Origin: Aestuariivita sp.
GTDB lineage: Bacteria > Pseudomonadota > Alphaproteobacteria > Rhodobacterales > Rhodobacteraceae
Assembly: GCA_026710055.1 (NCBI GenBank)
Contig: JAPORV010000325.1
Coordinates: 1-60,722 of the forward strand
Length of the DNA stretch: 60,722 nucleotides
Direction of reading: 5' to 3'
The notes under the pieces are model-generated. The model did no database searches. It was not told where the DNA came from and saw only the letters and a list, made by a program, of their open reading frames with translations. Each line of letters begins with the position of its first letter. Position 1 is the stretch's first letter. Made by a program: the position numbers and the translations under genes. Below, one piece after another: positions 1 to 10,234 of the stretch.

Positions 1-2
1 TT

Positions 3-545
3 GATGCGCTGATGACCTCCACTGATGGCTGGCCACGGCATGTACACTGGGCACAACGGGCGCTGGCGGAAGCCCTGCTTCAAAAGGATGTTGATGGTCA
101 AGCAGATCGCATCCCAGATTGGGACGCTGTCCAAACACACGCAGATACACTTCGACGCGGATATTATGCTAGCCAGTACAGTAACTCGATGATTGCATCA
201 CGAAGGCTTGCCGGACGCGTGATGTTAGAGGTGGTAAACGCGGACATCAAAGGTGAGGGTTTAACCTTCGGTGAAGTTGTTGATGCAGTTGAAACCTACA
301 AGGAGTCCGAACAGGGTAGCGAATGGCGCGTTCCTCAGGGAAAAAATGACACAACCTATGTCACTGAACTCATCCATTGTGGTGCCTTGCAGCATCGCTC
401 AACTGATCCCTTAGATCACGCTTTAACCTGTCCGATCCCCTCTTTCCAGAGCTACATTATCCAACGTGGGGGATTCGAAGTACCAATAGAATTGGATATA
501 CTGTCCCCATATGAGATTAAGGATCCTGATCCTTTCAAGTCTTGA
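3..545 (+). CDS. Orc/Cdc6-like AAA+ ATPase, C-terminal part (5' end outside window)
   Basis: The open frame is already running at the window edge (reads D-A-L before the first ATG at 12), so this is the 3' end of a longer gene. It aligns without gaps worth noting to the last ~180 residues of the complete 443-aa ATPase at 40137-41468, sharing the sensor-2-like block GWPRHVHWAQRALAEA, YVTELIHCGAL and TCPIPSFQSYII. By analogy it holds sensor 2 plus a winged-helix-type C-terminal region; the Walker motifs would lie upstream of the window. More than half the residues match by eye, so the two are diverged paralogues rather than a recent copy. It ends 21 bp from the stop codon of the convergent helicase gene. 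The function is unknown; an ATP-driven loader or switch acting on DNA is a family-level inference. Confidence 0.8.
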   Translation, partial: DALMTSTDGWPRHVHWAQRALAEALLQKDVDGQADRIPDWDAVQTHADTLRRGYYASQYSNSMIASRRLAGRVMLEVVNADIKGEGLTFGEVVDAVETYKESEQGSEWRVPQGKNDTTYVTELIHCGALQHRSTDPLDHALTCPIPSFQSYIIQRGGFEVPIELDILSPYEIKDPDPFKS

Positions 546-566
546 CAATTCTAAGGGCGTAGATTA

Positions 567-3500
567 CTATTCATTATAATTACAAGAATATTTGGGAGTT
601 AGAATAAGCTCGGGTATAATGATTTCCCACTGTTCAGACTGAAGCCGATCGTGATATTTTTCATCAGACCACTGACGTGTTCCTTTGAGAATGGCAAAGA
701 CATAAGCAGATTCGACAGACATTGATTTGGGCATAGTAAATTTTTTTGAAAACCGTCCTAAGATACGATTTTCGCTGTTCAGTAGAATCCATGACCTGTT
801 TTGTGTCATCTGTACTACTAGTGGATCGCCAATTGACAGTGCCGCCACCGCATGATGAATGGAATGATTCACCGGATACCTCCCGGTAAAACCAAGATCA
901 ATCTCCTCAAGCGCAAGCTGCAGAATGTGTTTCTGGCGCCCCTCATATAATGAGGATGTCAATTCCTGAGTCCGATAATGCGTTGTGGAAAGGTGCTTAA
1001 TATCGGCGTGAAATGCAAGCGGTTTCGTATCAAATTGCGCTAATGTGAGTGTTTGAATCGCACGAGTCATCGCAACATAATAAAGCCTCCGTTCGCTATC
1101 AAGACTATTACGGGATGAGGTTGTCGCCCATCCGCCATCCAGAACGACCACATGATCAAATTCAAGGCCTTTTGCACGATGTGCAGTTACAAGTAAAAGT
1201 CCATGTTGACGGCGGCGGATGTCACGGCTCCATTCGGCGAGCCATTCCACGAAATAATCAACTGGGGTCTCGGTGCGTTCTGTTTCATCGTGATATTCTG
1301 TGATCGCCTGGTAGAGGTATCCATACCATGGGTCCGCGCTTTTAGCGCTTACATTGTGTTTCAAGAGAGAGATTTCAATCATTTTGGATGGATGATTCCG
1401 AATCCAATCCAGAAAACGCTGTGTTTGCCGTAAGCGCCAAAAGCTCGGAATGGTTTCATTTGCCATTTGAGCGTTTATTGTGTCCGATAAGGGATGAAAT
1501 TTGCATCGATCATAAATAGGCTTCAGATATTGCCATTGGCGCCCAATCACCGCGCACCGCGCCCAATCCCACTGTTCCGAGCAGTGAGAAAGTCGAATTA
1601 ACTCCGTGATGACATTGTCGGATTGTTGATCAATAGTTTCTCCGACCTGAAGAATTTGTACTTTTCCACGTGCGATAGGGTCACAATCCTGCCAGAATCC
1701 CCCTGGCGGGTCGGTTCGCCGCCGTTTATTAATCGTGATCTCGTCATTTATTTTTAAACGTTCACGGGCTGATTTGATGAGCACGTTCGCGGTTTTAATG
1801 ATATGATCTGTCGATCGATAATTATCGGTTAAATAGCGCGGTTTTGCCCCATAATCATCCTCAAATTGTCGAATAAATTTCACCGATGCACCGTTAAATG
1901 CATAAATATTTTGATCATCATCCCCAACAGCAAAGAGAGTGAGTTTTCCTGTGTCTTCATCGCGCGTTCGACCGGCCAGTGCGCTAATTAATTCATATTG
2001 ATCAGCATTAATATCCTGATATTCATCAACAAGGATCCACCGAAACCCATGTAATAAGCGTTGACGCCGTTCATCGGCCTCCTCTGGAAGTAACTCCGTG
2101 CCTTGCAGGAGCCCAATCGCTTTTCGAATTACATCATTAAATGTTTCATCATCGGGCGTTTCGTGCCGCCCAATAAAACTTGCGCCAACCAACCGCATTG
2201 CGAGTCCGTGATATGTTAAGACGGTGACCCCTTTTACATCATTACCGATCAGGCTTTTTAAACGTTGACGTATCTCAAGGGCAGCATGGCGATTAAACGC
2301 CAATGCGAGAATGCCTGTCGCCTTTTCGCGCCGAATACGAATAAGATAGGCAATTCGGTGAACGAGAACGCGAGTTTTTCCAGAACCCGGTCCCGCGAGA
2401 ACAAGAACATTAGTTTGTTCACGATCATCCGAAACAATTTCCTGTTGAACAGGATTGTGTAATGATTCAACAATACGTGTCCATGATTGTGGTGTGGTTT
2501 GACGCTTGATCTGCCGACTTTTCCCCTTCATCCACTTCTGCAAAAACAATTTCTCATCAAGGCAAAAATAATCAAGTGCTAATTGTAAGGCCTCACCGGC
2601 CACCGCACATCCACGTTTTGCAAATTGTTCCATAATATGAATCTGAAGTATTTGTCCTTCATAATGAATGGATAACGGCTCAAAGTCACTCTTTGAAAAT
2701 CCCCGACTCTGTTCATTTGCTTTTAAATTTATCGTCATCGCCGGTCGAAACACGGCTAATCCTTTATTAAGACGTAAGATCTTCTGATCATGTAACCACA
2801 ATAGTGATCGATCCATCAACTTGCCAGGTTCTCGAACGCGACTTTTTAGGGTCATGTCTGCTTCAATAACCTGCAAGAGTTTTCCCAATGTAGTTTCAAC
2901 AAGAATATCAATCCCACGAATCGCATTCGGGACGCATGTAAGCAACTCATTAAGGACCTTTTCAGCCGCGGCACGGCGGATTTCAGCCCATTGAATCACA
3001 TTATCCCACGTGCGATGAAGTGTTATTCGAACGTTTTCCGTATCAAGTCGTCGGATCGACAGGCTTCCTTTTGCACTTTTATCTTCGCCACGACCATCAT
3101 ACGCAATCCCTTGAATAAGTCGAAGCAATTGATCGGGAAGAGGGTCAATCTCGTTTTGATCACGAATAATTTGTGTCGCACGGCGCAAATGAAGAGTTGA
3201 GGTATCACCTTTACCAATATCGGGAGCCATGTCGCGCATATGTTCAATAAGAGCGACTTCTAGGGCATTCGCCTTCGCTAACCGTTTTTGAGACGATCGT
3301 TCCACTCCGGCATGAACAAATGCAGTTAATATCGTGTCGTTACTGGCAATACCGAATTTCTCAAGATCATAGAGCGCACGACGGACTCTTTCGGCGGATA
3401 GTCCTGATCGTATCATCAGGTCATCCGTCGAAATACCTTCATCTTTATCGGCATTAATCAGCTCTGCTGCTATAGCGGCGAGAGCCTCTCGATATGTCGA

Positions 3501-5729
3501 TGTCAATGTGGATTGTTTTCGAAGTTTTTTGAAAACCTCATCACATGAATGAACCCTGAGAGACGATGGAAATATTGACACTCTATTTTCGTCCCGTGTC
3601 AAGAAGTCAGCCTCTTCAAGCCAGGCAATGGATGTGCGAATACGTGTATCATCAGACAAGGTATCACGGTAAAATTCATGCTCGTCATCGGCACCCAGTA
3701 TTTCGCCCATGGTGGCAACAACAGCACCGTTAAATCGTTTACGTCGGTCGAGATTGCGGAGAGATTTTAAGACCGCGTTAATATCCGTACGTGTCAAACG
3801 CCCGTGTGCTGACAACTTAAATTGTTCTTCAACATCATCTTGGGTATAAAGAAGGATACAATATGCCTGCTGCTGATCCCGCCCGGCGCGACCAGCTTCT
3901 TGAAAGTAATTTTCAAGAGATCCAGGGATATCGGCATGAATAACGACCCGAACATCCGATTTATCAATACCCATGCCAAATGCATTCGTTGCACATATTG
4001 TGTTGATATCCCCGTCGAGAAAGCGCTTCTGAACATCGGCTTTAATCTCCGGGGACAGTCCTGCGTGATAACACTCAGCCGCCACCTCCTTAAATTGTAA
4101 AAATTCAGCAATATTTTCGCTACGCGCGCGGGTTGCACAGTAAATAATGGCGCTTCCTGTGATCTCATTAGACAAATAAAAGGAGAGTGTTGTGTACAGA
4201 TCATCCATTTTATCAGCTGTTGTGGTAGGGATGACCTTAAATGTTAGATTATGACGTTTTGTCCCTCCATTAAAAATCGCGAAATTAATGTCTAGTTTTT
4301 CACGGAAATGGGTCACAATATCATTCACAACATCCGGTTTTGCCGTTGCAGTTAAACATAAAACAGGTGGTATAGCTTTCTTGTCAGTTTTTTCCTGAAT
4401 AAACCGTCCAACATACCGATAATCCGGTCGGAAATCATGTCCCCATTTTGACAGACAATGCGCTTCATCAATAACCCACATACCAATATTACGTTGATCA
4501 ATCGCGTCCCGCACGGTGCGTGAGCGTAGTTGTTCAGGAGAGAGTAAAAGAAGAGCGGCATCGCCTAATCGGATGCGTTCCAGAGCATCCTTTCGTTCAG
4601 GAATGGATAACATCCCATTAATCGTCACGCCATGATGAATTTCTCGACGTTCAAGCCCCGCAACCTGATCATTCATCAACGCCACCAAAGGTGAGATGAC
4701 AATCGTCAGCGCCCCGGTTTTATAGTAGCGCGAGAGAGCCGGTATTTGATAACAAAGTGATTTTCCCGTGCCTGTTGGCAAAATACCAAGCACATGGTTA
4801 CCCGCCATAACATTTTCAACAATGGTTTGTTGCATGGACCACCCGTTATGACGCGGTTCTGGTCGAAACGTATCATATCCAAACCAACGTTTTAATTCTT
4901 TTGTGGCATTATGGAATTCTTGGCAATACGCGCACTGTGGATCATAACAGGGTGTATCACGTAGAAAGTGAACAAGCTTCCGTGCTATTGGAAATTGATG
5001 CCGTACCCACGGGGGCATCACAGAGTTCTCCCCTGACACCGATAACCAAGCCATCATGTACGCCAAATCCCAATTAAACCGATGAAGATTTTTGAGTATT
5101 TTGTCGCACTGAGTGGTGCATGTTTTCGACTTCAAAAGGTTCAAAATGACCTGATAGGCCTCATCAGCACAAGGTCGATCTGCACCACGGAAAGAACAAA
5201 AGAGTAAGTCCAAAGCGCTATCAATTGTTGTATGTTTAGGCGTGCAAAGCCTGTGCCACGCGGTCAGTAAATCCGGTGACATATTCGACAACGCATCACA
5301 TTCATCTTCAAACAGATCAAGTGAAAGACTGGCATCGCGCTCAGGAACATTTATCCGACCGCAGTTCAGACCTCCATCTTGATAATGCTTGACAAGGTGA
5401 TGGTACGGATTGCGCGGAAATGCGAGAGGACTTAATCGTAATGTATCAATGACTGGAAAATTTAAAAGAGACAGATGGGGGTGTACAGCTTGAAGGTAAG
5501 GTCGATCATGTTCAATGATATTATGGCCAAGTATAAAATCAGATCCGCGTGCAAAATGTTCAAGACGGTTGAGTGCCTGGTCTATATCACCCCCTGCATA
5601 GGTGAATTTTTCAGCGCTATCCGTGCGGACCGCCCCGAATGCATAAATCCGGTTGTTCTTTCCTATTTCAAGATCAATAGAAAGACCAACACACTGGAAT
5701 GTTCTGAGGTCTCCTTGTCCTGACATCAT
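567..5729 (-). CDS. Giant DEDD exonuclease - RecQ helicase - UvrD-type helicase fusion protein
   Basis: 1720 residues. Residues ~14-145 look like a DEDD 3'-5' exonuclease: SIDLE (first D and E), LGHNIIEHD (second motif) and NVPERDASLS (third). A small Cys cluster (CYDPQCAYC, ~261-269) precedes a full RecQ core: Walker A GILPTGTGKS at ~315-324, DEAH at ~421-424, QEAGRAGRD further on. The C-terminal third is a superfamily 1 UvrD/Rep helicase: AGPGSGKTRV, VDEYQD, VGDDDQNIYAF, TAHRAKGLEFDHVVV and YVAMTRA. No clear HRDC domain was recognised. The start ATG has GAGG about 8 nt upstream. The frame is uninterrupted and all motifs are present, so the protein is probably active. Predicted role is ATP-driven unwinding and 3'-5' trimming of DNA. 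It converges on the AAA+ ATPase gene with a 21-bp gap. Whether it serves repair or defence is not shown by the sequence. Confidence 0.9.
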   Translation of the reverse strand: MMSGQGDLRTFQCVGLSIDLEIGKNNRIYAFGAVRTDSAEKFTYAGGDIDQALNRLEHFARGSDFILGHNIIEHDRPYLQAVHPHLSLLNFPVIDTLRLSPLAFPRNPYHHLVKHYQDGGLNCGRINVPERDASLSLDLFEDECDALSNMSPDLLTAWHRLCTPKHTTIDSALDLLFCSFRGADRPCADEAYQVILNLLKSKTCTTQCDKILKNLHRFNWDLAYMMAWLSVSGENSVMPPWVRHQFPIARKLVHFLRDTPCYDPQCAYCQEFHNATKELKRWFGYDTFRPEPRHNGWSMQQTIVENVMAGNHVLGILPTGTGKSLCYQIPALSRYYKTGALTIVISPLVALMNDQVAGLERREIHHGVTINGMLSIPERKDALERIRLGDAALLLLSPEQLRSRTVRDAIDQRNIGMWVIDEAHCLSKWGHDFRPDYRYVGRFIQEKTDKKAIPPVLCLTATAKPDVVNDIVTHFREKLDINFAIFNGGTKRHNLTFKVIPTTTADKMDDLYTTLSFYLSNEITGSAIIYCATRARSENIAEFLQFKEVAAECYHAGLSPEIKADVQKRFLDGDINTICATNAFGMGIDKSDVRVVIHADIPGSLENYFQEAGRAGRDQQQAYCILLYTQDDVEEQFKLSAHGRLTRTDINAVLKSLRNLDRRKRFNGAVVATMGEILGADDEHEFYRDTLSDDTRIRTSIAWLEEADFLTRDENRVSIFPSSLRVHSCDEVFKKLRKQSTLTSTYREALAAIAAELINADKDEGISTDDLMIRSGLSAERVRRALYDLEKFGIASNDTILTAFVHAGVERSSQKRLAKANALEVALIEHMRDMAPDIGKGDTSTLHLRRATQIIRDQNEIDPLPDQLLRLIQGIAYDGRGEDKSAKGSLSIRRLDTENVRITLHRTWDNVIQWAEIRRAAAEKVLNELLTCVPNAIRGIDILVETTLGKLLQVIEADMTLKSRVREPGKLMDRSLLWLHDQKILRLNKGLAVFRPAMTINLKANEQSRGFSKSDFEPLSIHYEGQILQIHIMEQFAKRGCAVAGEALQLALDYFCLDEKLFLQKWMKGKSRQIKRQTTPQSWTRIVESLHNPVQQEIVSDDREQTNVLVLAGPGSGKTRVLVHRIAYLIRIRREKATGILALAFNRHAALEIRQRLKSLIGNDVKGVTVLTYHGLAMRLVGASFIGRHETPDDETFNDVIRKAIGLLQGTELLPEEADERRQRLLHGFRWILVDEYQDINADQYELISALAGRTRDEDTGKLTLFAVGDDDQNIYAFNGASVKFIRQFEDDYGAKPRYLTDNYRSTDHIIKTANVLIKSARERLKINDEITINKRRRTDPPGGFWQDCDPIARGKVQILQVGETIDQQSDNVITELIRLSHCSEQWDWARCAVIGRQWQYLKPIYDRCKFHPLSDTINAQMANETIPSFWRLRQTQRFLDWIRNHPSKMIEISLLKHNVSAKSADPWYGYLYQAITEYHDETERTETPVDYFVEWLAEWSRDIRRRQHGLLLVTAHRAKGLEFDHVVVLDGGWATTSSRNSLDSERRLYYVAMTRAIQTLTLAQFDTKPLAFHADIKHLSTTHYRTQELTSSLYEGRQKHILQLALEEIDLGFTGRYPVNHSIHHAVAALSIGDPLVVQMTQNRSWILLNSENRILGRFSKKFTMPKSMSVESAYVFAILKGTRQWSDEKYHDRLQSEQWEIIIPELILTPKYSCNYNE

Positions 5730-5850
5730 CAGTACGACCTCATTCTTTTCTCGTAATGGCGCAACATCATCAGACCATGATCACAATATGTCATCATACT
5801 CCGATAAAAAAACATAACGCTAGAAATCATACAAAATCGACTTTAAAAAG

Positions 5851-6122
5851 TAGCTAGTGTCTGTTAAAAAACCTCTATTTTTCTTAAATTTCAAGAGTTT
5901 ACTATGCATAAAAGTATATTTTTCAACGTGTTGACTTAACCGAAATATGTGGACGCCTGTTCTTTAATTTAGCGAAGATTGGCTGATTCAATGGAAATCA
6001 TGTAAAATATTAAGAAATTGTACCAAATATCGGAAATCTTCGCAGAAACAAACGCATCAGAAAAGTACATGTTTTCAATATTTTACTAGTGAATTTAGGG
6101 GTTTTTTAACAGACACTAGCTA
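5851..6122. mobile_element. MITE-like element with 23-bp perfect terminal inverted repeats
   Basis: Left end TAGCTAGTGTCTGTTAAAAA(ACC) at 5851-5873 is repeated in perfect inverse at 6100-6122. The outer hexamer TAGCTA is itself a palindrome, so the target duplication could be TA, CTAG or TAGCTA and cannot be fixed by eye. About 272 bp long, AT-rich, with no open frame. An inner inverted repeat (GCGAAGATT at 5972-5980, AATCTTCGC at 6035-6043) suggests a folded internal structure. Size, ends and lack of coding fit a non-autonomous transposon derivative; a TA duplication would suit IS630/Tc1 and CTAG some IS5 groups. It lies between the helicase gene and the helicase relic. Confidence 0.75.
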
Positions 6123-6154
6123 TTAAAAGACCTTGATCACGCTATACTTGCGAT

Positions 6155-6445
6155 GCATTTTAATGATGCAAGATAGATTTATCTCCTTTGCCGGGTTATG
6201 AGGCACTCTCTCAAATAATCAATTAAAACAGTCTCTAGTTCTTTCTCCTCGGTTAAACGATTTAAAAATGAATTCTTCACACCAACATGCGGAAACGCGG
6301 TTAAAGCTATGTCATTACTGGCAATGCCAAGTCTTTTTAAATCGTAAAGCGCATACCGCACTTCTTCTGAGATAAGACATGCGATCCCATCAACCATCAA
6401 AAAATTTCTTTGGTATAAAAAATAACGAGAATTTACTCTAATCAC
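6155..6445 (-). pseudogene. Fragment of a second exonuclease-RecQ-UvrD helicase gene
   Basis: The 88-codon ORF matches an inner stretch of the intact helicase (around residues 830-890): RYALYDLKRLGIASNDIALTAF against RRALYDLEKFGIASNDTILTAF. After the ORF's stop the homology goes on in another frame (PGKGDKSILHH against IGKGDTSTLHL), which shows a frameshift. Only ~95 of 1720 residues are left and neither helicase nor nuclease motifs survive. Divergence is high enough that this is an old paralogue or a remnant of a related gene, not a recent partial duplication. The inverted-repeat element at 5851-6122 sits just beyond it. Confidence 0.75.
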
Positions 6446-6786
6446 AAACCATATACTTTATCTCAGTTGATATTTAAAAAGAAGATCGCACTCAGATAAA
6501 GTAATAAAGAAAAGGTGATTTTTTAGTTCAGTAATTTTATTTCAAAGTCCAAGCCAAAAGAAACTTCACCTTGAATTGGGGACTTATATACTTCGTTTGA
6601 TACAGAATAATTCATCCCTAAATAGGATGACGATATGGATAGTACAACCCGGTATCGCCCTTGATTTACCTGTCTTTCACGTTGATTGAGGTTACTTGGT
6701 CAACACAATTTCATCTTTGTCAAGTAATGTATATAAGCCCTTGAATTGAAAGGTAATCGCAACAGACTACCAATTGAGCACTAATT
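6446..6786. other. Non-coding spacer, aapP 3' flank
   Basis: 341 bp, AT-rich, between the helicase relic and the aapP stop. I see no convincing open frame, tRNA, or hairpin followed by a T-run, so no terminator for the aap operon can be named here. Confidence 0.5.
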
Positions 6787-7572
6787 TTAGTGCCCAAGGA
6801 TTTGACTAAGAAAGAGTTGCGTTCGGGGTGACTTCGGATTGTTAAAGAACTCCTCGGGCTCATTTTGTTCCACAATCTGACCCTCGTCCATGAAAATAAC
6901 ACGATTGGCGACTTGACGAGCAAACCCCATTTCATGGGTAACACAAATCATTGTCATGCCCTCTTCCGCCAGCTCAACCATCGTATCAAGAACTTCCTTA
7001 ATCATTTCAGGATCTAACGCAGATGTAGGCTCATCAAACAGCATTATTCTCGGACGCATACAAAGTGACCGAGCAATAGCGACCCGTTGCTGTTGCCCAC
7101 CAGAAAGCTGTCCAGGATACTTGTCAGCCTGTTCTGGAATCTTCACTTTCTCTAAGAAATGCATCGCTGTCTCCTCTGCTTCCTTTTTCGGTGTCTTACG
7201 AACCCAAATTGGAGCCAAGGTACAATTCTCAAGTATCGATAAATGCGGAAAAAGATTAAAATGCTGGAAAACCATCCCAACTTCAGAACGAATAGTATCA
7301 ATATTTTTAATATCAGAACTTAATAACGTACCATCAACCATGATTGATCCCTGCTGATGTTCTTCCAAAGCATTAATACAACGAATTAAGGTTGACTTAC
7401 CTGAACCAGACGGCCCCGCAATAACAATACGCTCTCCTTGATACACAGTCAGGTCGATATCCCGCAAAACATGAAAAGAACCAAACCACTTGTTCATTCT
7501 TTCAATAGAAATCATAACTTTATTCGTATCACTATCTCCGCCAGCTGAATGCGCCAAAACAGATTCATTCAT
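6787..7572 (-). CDS. aapP: General L-amino acid ABC transporter, ATP-binding protein AapP
   Basis: 261 residues from the chosen ATG at 7572, which has GGAGG 7 nt upstream; the ORF track's earlier start would overlap aapM and has no better site. Shows the nucleotide-binding domain: Walker [11 protein letters not shown]-loop [13 protein letters not shown], signature LSGGQQQR, Walker B IMLFDEP followed by TSALDPE, and the H-loop VTHEMGFA. It powers uptake of a broad range of L-amino acids from the inner face of the cytoplasmic membrane. It is the last gene of aapJQMP and lies 10 bp after aapM. The length agrees with PAAT-family ATPases. Confidence 0.95.
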   Translation of the reverse strand: MNESVLAHSAGGDSDTNKVMISIERMNKWFGSFHVLRDIDLTVYQGERIVIAGPSGSGKSTLIRCINALEEHQQGSIMVDGTLLSSDIKNIDTIRSEVGMVFQHFNLFPHLSILENCTLAPIWVRKTPKKEAEETAMHFLEKVKIPEQADKYPGQLSGGQQQRVAIARSLCMRPRIMLFDEPTSALDPEMIKEVLDTMVELAEEGMTMICVTHEMGFARQVANRVIFMDEGQIVEQNEPEEFFNNPKSPRTQLFLSQILGH

Positions 7573-7582
7573 TTTTTCCTCC

Positions 7583-8881
7583 CTAACGCCGATCAGTTGC
7601 AAGTTGGCGCTCTAACCATTGCGAATACTGCGATATTCCATAACAGATAACAAAAAACAGCAAAGCAGCAAACAACCAAAGTTCCCAATAGACACCACTC
7701 CAATCTGTTGAAGCAAGAATTGGTCCTCGAATCATTCCGACAATATCAAACATCGCAATAACAGACACTAATGTCGTATCCTTAAAAAGCCCAACTGCAA
7801 CATTAACAATGCCAGGAATTGATATCTTCAAGGCTTGAGGAAGTATAATCAAACGCATCGACTGAGCATAATCTAGTCCAACACTATCCGCAGCTTCATA
7901 TTGACCTCTTGGAAGAGCCGCCAAACCACCACGAATAACTTCCGCAATATAGGCTGCTGCAAAGAACGTAATCATAATGATAACACGCAAAATGAGATCA
8001 AACGTTGTGCCAGGCGGTAAGAAATAAGCCAAAACAACATTTGCAACAAATAGCAACGTAATAAGTGGTACGCCGCGAATAAATTCAATAAAAATGACAC
8101 AAATCCACTTAATTATCGGCATTGAACTTTGACGACCTAAAGCCAACAAAATCCCCAATGGCAATGACAGAAATACGCAAATCACACCAAGAATCATGTT
8201 CAACATAAATCCGCCCATGTCCCGAGATGCTACTGCCTCAAGGGCTATGACGTTCATCTCTGTGGCAAACCTTATGACAAAGCTTCCAACCCACCAAGTC
8301 ATAATGGCAGCGAACAACCCAGCAACAGCTCCAACTGCAAAGCTCTGATTAACCAAATTCTGATAGACAAAATAAGCCACAAAAAAACCAGCTAAAGCAA
8401 CGAGCGGCGCCACAATCGTACCACCCCAAATCAACCAAAACGCAATAAATGGATAAAGGCCCGAAAAGATCAGTAATACCCGTGGAATTTGTGCAAATAA
8501 CACAGGCATTAACGCCAAAAATAACAGTACAAATGCAATCGACGGACGCCAATACTGATCAGGAGGATACGTAATGCCGAATAACAGTTGATACCAACGT
8601 TCGCGCAAAACAGAAAAACACCCGCCGGAAGCCCCTTCAAGAGCTTTTTTGCATTCACGAACATTGCTTGTGTCCCAAATACCATTGAAAATCCAAGGCA
8701 AGACACCCGATAAAATGTAGTAGATTGCAAATAGTGACACTAATGTTAAAAACGTTCCGGAAATACCACCAAATAAATTAACTCGCATCCACTTGATCAA
8801 GCCTGTTTCAATTGATGGTGGCGGTAATTCGGGCAATTGGGTCTCACGCACGAATGCAACGTTTGACTTTTTTGCAGCCAT
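7583..8881 (-). CDS. aapM: General L-amino acid ABC transporter, permease AapM
   Basis: 432 residues with about eight hydrophobic segments. The C-terminal half has the binding-protein-dependent permease signature ([44 protein letters not shown]), which contacts the ATPase. The middle loop has the tryptophan- and cysteine-containing insertion typical of AapM/BztC ([14 protein letters not shown]). It pairs with AapQ to form the channel in the inner membrane. It starts 1 bp after the aapQ stop, so translational coupling is likely. Somewhat longer than the ~385-aa family norm, owing to the N-terminal part. Confidence 0.93.
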   Translation of the reverse strand: MAAKKSNVAFVRETQLPELPPPSIETGLIKWMRVNLFGGISGTFLTLVSLFAIYYILSGVLPWIFNGIWDTSNVRECKKALEGASGGCFSVLRERWYQLLFGITYPPDQYWRPSIAFVLLFLALMPVLFAQIPRVLLIFSGLYPFIAFWLIWGGTIVAPLVALAGFFVAYFVYQNLVNQSFAVGAVAGLFAAIMTWWVGSFVIRFATEMNVIALEAVASRDMGGFMLNMILGVICVFLSLPLGILLALGRQSSMPIIKWICVIFIEFIRGVPLITLLFVANVVLAYFLPPGTTFDLILRVIIMITFFAAAYIAEVIRGGLAALPRGQYEAADSVGLDYAQSMRLIILPQALKISIPGIVNVAVGLFKDTTLVSVIAMFDIVGMIRGPILASTDWSGVYWELWLFAALLFFVICYGISQYSQWLERQLATDRR

Positions 8882-8882
8882 T

Positions 8883-10088
8883 CTAACGCTCCTTTAGGCT
8901 CACAGTCTTGTTGTATACATTCATTATCGCTGAAATTGAGAGTGAAATCAGAAGATAAAAAAGCATTAGCAACAAGATTGCTTCAATCGCGCGACCCGTT
9001 TGATTCAATGTGATTCCACCCAATGTCCCAGTGATGTCCATGTACCCCACTGCAATCGCCAAAGAGCTGTTCTTTGTTATATTCAGGAATTGCGAAATTA
9101 ATGGGGGGATTATCACTCGAAGTGCTTGCGGTAGAATGACGAGGTTCATCACGCGATTAGGACGTAATCCCAGTGAAGCAGCAGCTTCAGTTTGCCCAAC
9201 AGAAATCGCAAGAATTCCCGCCCGAACATTCTCTGCAATAAAAGCCCCTGTGTAAATCGCAAGAGCAAACCAAAGTGCAATTAATGAACCTCTGACAGTC
9301 CATCCACCAGAAAAATTAAAGCCTGTCAATGACGGATAATCTAAAGAAATGGGCTGCCCAAGAGCAAAAAAAACGACAAATGACGGAACAAATAAAATCG
9401 CCATTGATGGCCAAAAAACCGGCAATAATTTTCCTGTACCGTACAACAATTTTGTTGCATAACGACGATACCAGAATATAGCCAATATTGACGTTAGAAA
9501 AATAAATATGATGATCAAAGAACCTGCACCGAAAACCGGTGCTGGAATATATACACCCCGATTAGTGAAGGCTATCGCATCAAAGATCATACTGGCTGAA
9601 GGATCTTCCCCCCGAAAAGCCCTCGGAGAAGGAAGAACGGCCGTCATTATTGTGAAAACAATTATGATCCAGATGAGAACAGGAACATTGCGAAATGCCT
9701 CAACATAAACAGCCATTAACTTGGAAATCAACCAATTCTTTGATAATCTCAAAACGCCAACAACAACACCAAGTATTGTAGCGGACAGACATGCCAGAAA
9801 TGCAACAAGCAAAGTATTTAGCACACCAACAATAGTTGCCCGCATATGCGTTGATTGACTCGTATAGTCAATCAGACGCTGATTGATGTCATATCCCGCA
9901 GGCTCTCCCAAAAAAGCATAGGAGATATTCAATCCGGCCTCTTCAAGATTTCGAATGAGATTGCTGCCCAGATAAGAAAAGGTAACAAACAACAGGAGTA
10001 ATGATGTGAACTGAAATGTATAGCCTCGATACCGCGTATCATTCAGCAGCATCGATATCTTAAAGGAGGCTTGCGAAGGAGCAGACAT
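8883..10088 (-). CDS. aapQ: General L-amino acid ABC transporter, permease AapQ
   Basis: 401 residues, strongly hydrophobic. Contains the family's long periplasmic section (YDINQRLIDYTSQSTHMRA near residue 90) and the EAA loop AISVGQTEAAASLGLRPNRVMNLVILPQALRVIIPP near the C-terminus. The ATG is preceded by AAGGG. Forms the membrane pore together with AapM. It is separated from aapJ by a 146-bp spacer with a stem-loop, an arrangement that often lets the binding protein be made in excess over the permeases. Confidence 0.94.
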   Translation of the reverse strand: MSAPSQASFKISMLLNDTRYRGYTFQFTSLLLLFVTFSYLGSNLIRNLEEAGLNISYAFLGEPAGYDINQRLIDYTSQSTHMRATIVGVLNTLLVAFLACLSATILGVVVGVLRLSKNWLISKLMAVYVEAFRNVPVLIWIIIVFTIMTAVLPSPRAFRGEDPSASMIFDAIAFTNRGVYIPAPVFGAGSLIIIFIFLTSILAIFWYRRYATKLLYGTGKLLPVFWPSMAILFVPSFVVFFALGQPISLDYPSLTGFNFSGGWTVRGSLIALWFALAIYTGAFIAENVRAGILAISVGQTEAAASLGLRPNRVMNLVILPQALRVIIPPLISQFLNITKNSSLAIAVGYMDITGTLGGITLNQTGRAIEAILLLMLFYLLISLSISAIMNVYNKTVSLKER

Positions 10089-10200
10089 GGGTACCCTTAC
10101 AAATTACCAAGTAAGCATTCAGCGTTAATGACGCACAAAAACGCACGCATGTTCAAACACCTTGAATACCTAATGTTAACGGCACCACAATAAAAACAAA

Positions 10201-10230
10201 GGGCGTAGACAATAATCCACGCCCTTTTTT
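10201..10230 (-). terminator. Intercistronic stem-loop with T-run between aapJ and aapQ
   Basis: On the minus strand an 8-bp GC-rich stem (GGGCGTGG with CTACGCCC, one G-T pair, loop ATTATTGT) is followed by TTTGTTTTT. It begins just after the aapJ stop and looks like a partial terminator or a 3' stabilising hairpin that lowers permease transcription relative to aapJ. Confidence 0.7.
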
Positions 10231-10234
10231 ATTC

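Noticed and set aside
48-545. Treating the first ORF as a complete small gene starting at 12
   Set aside because: The frame is open back to the window edge and the paralogue at 40137 shows that about 265 N-terminal residues are missing.
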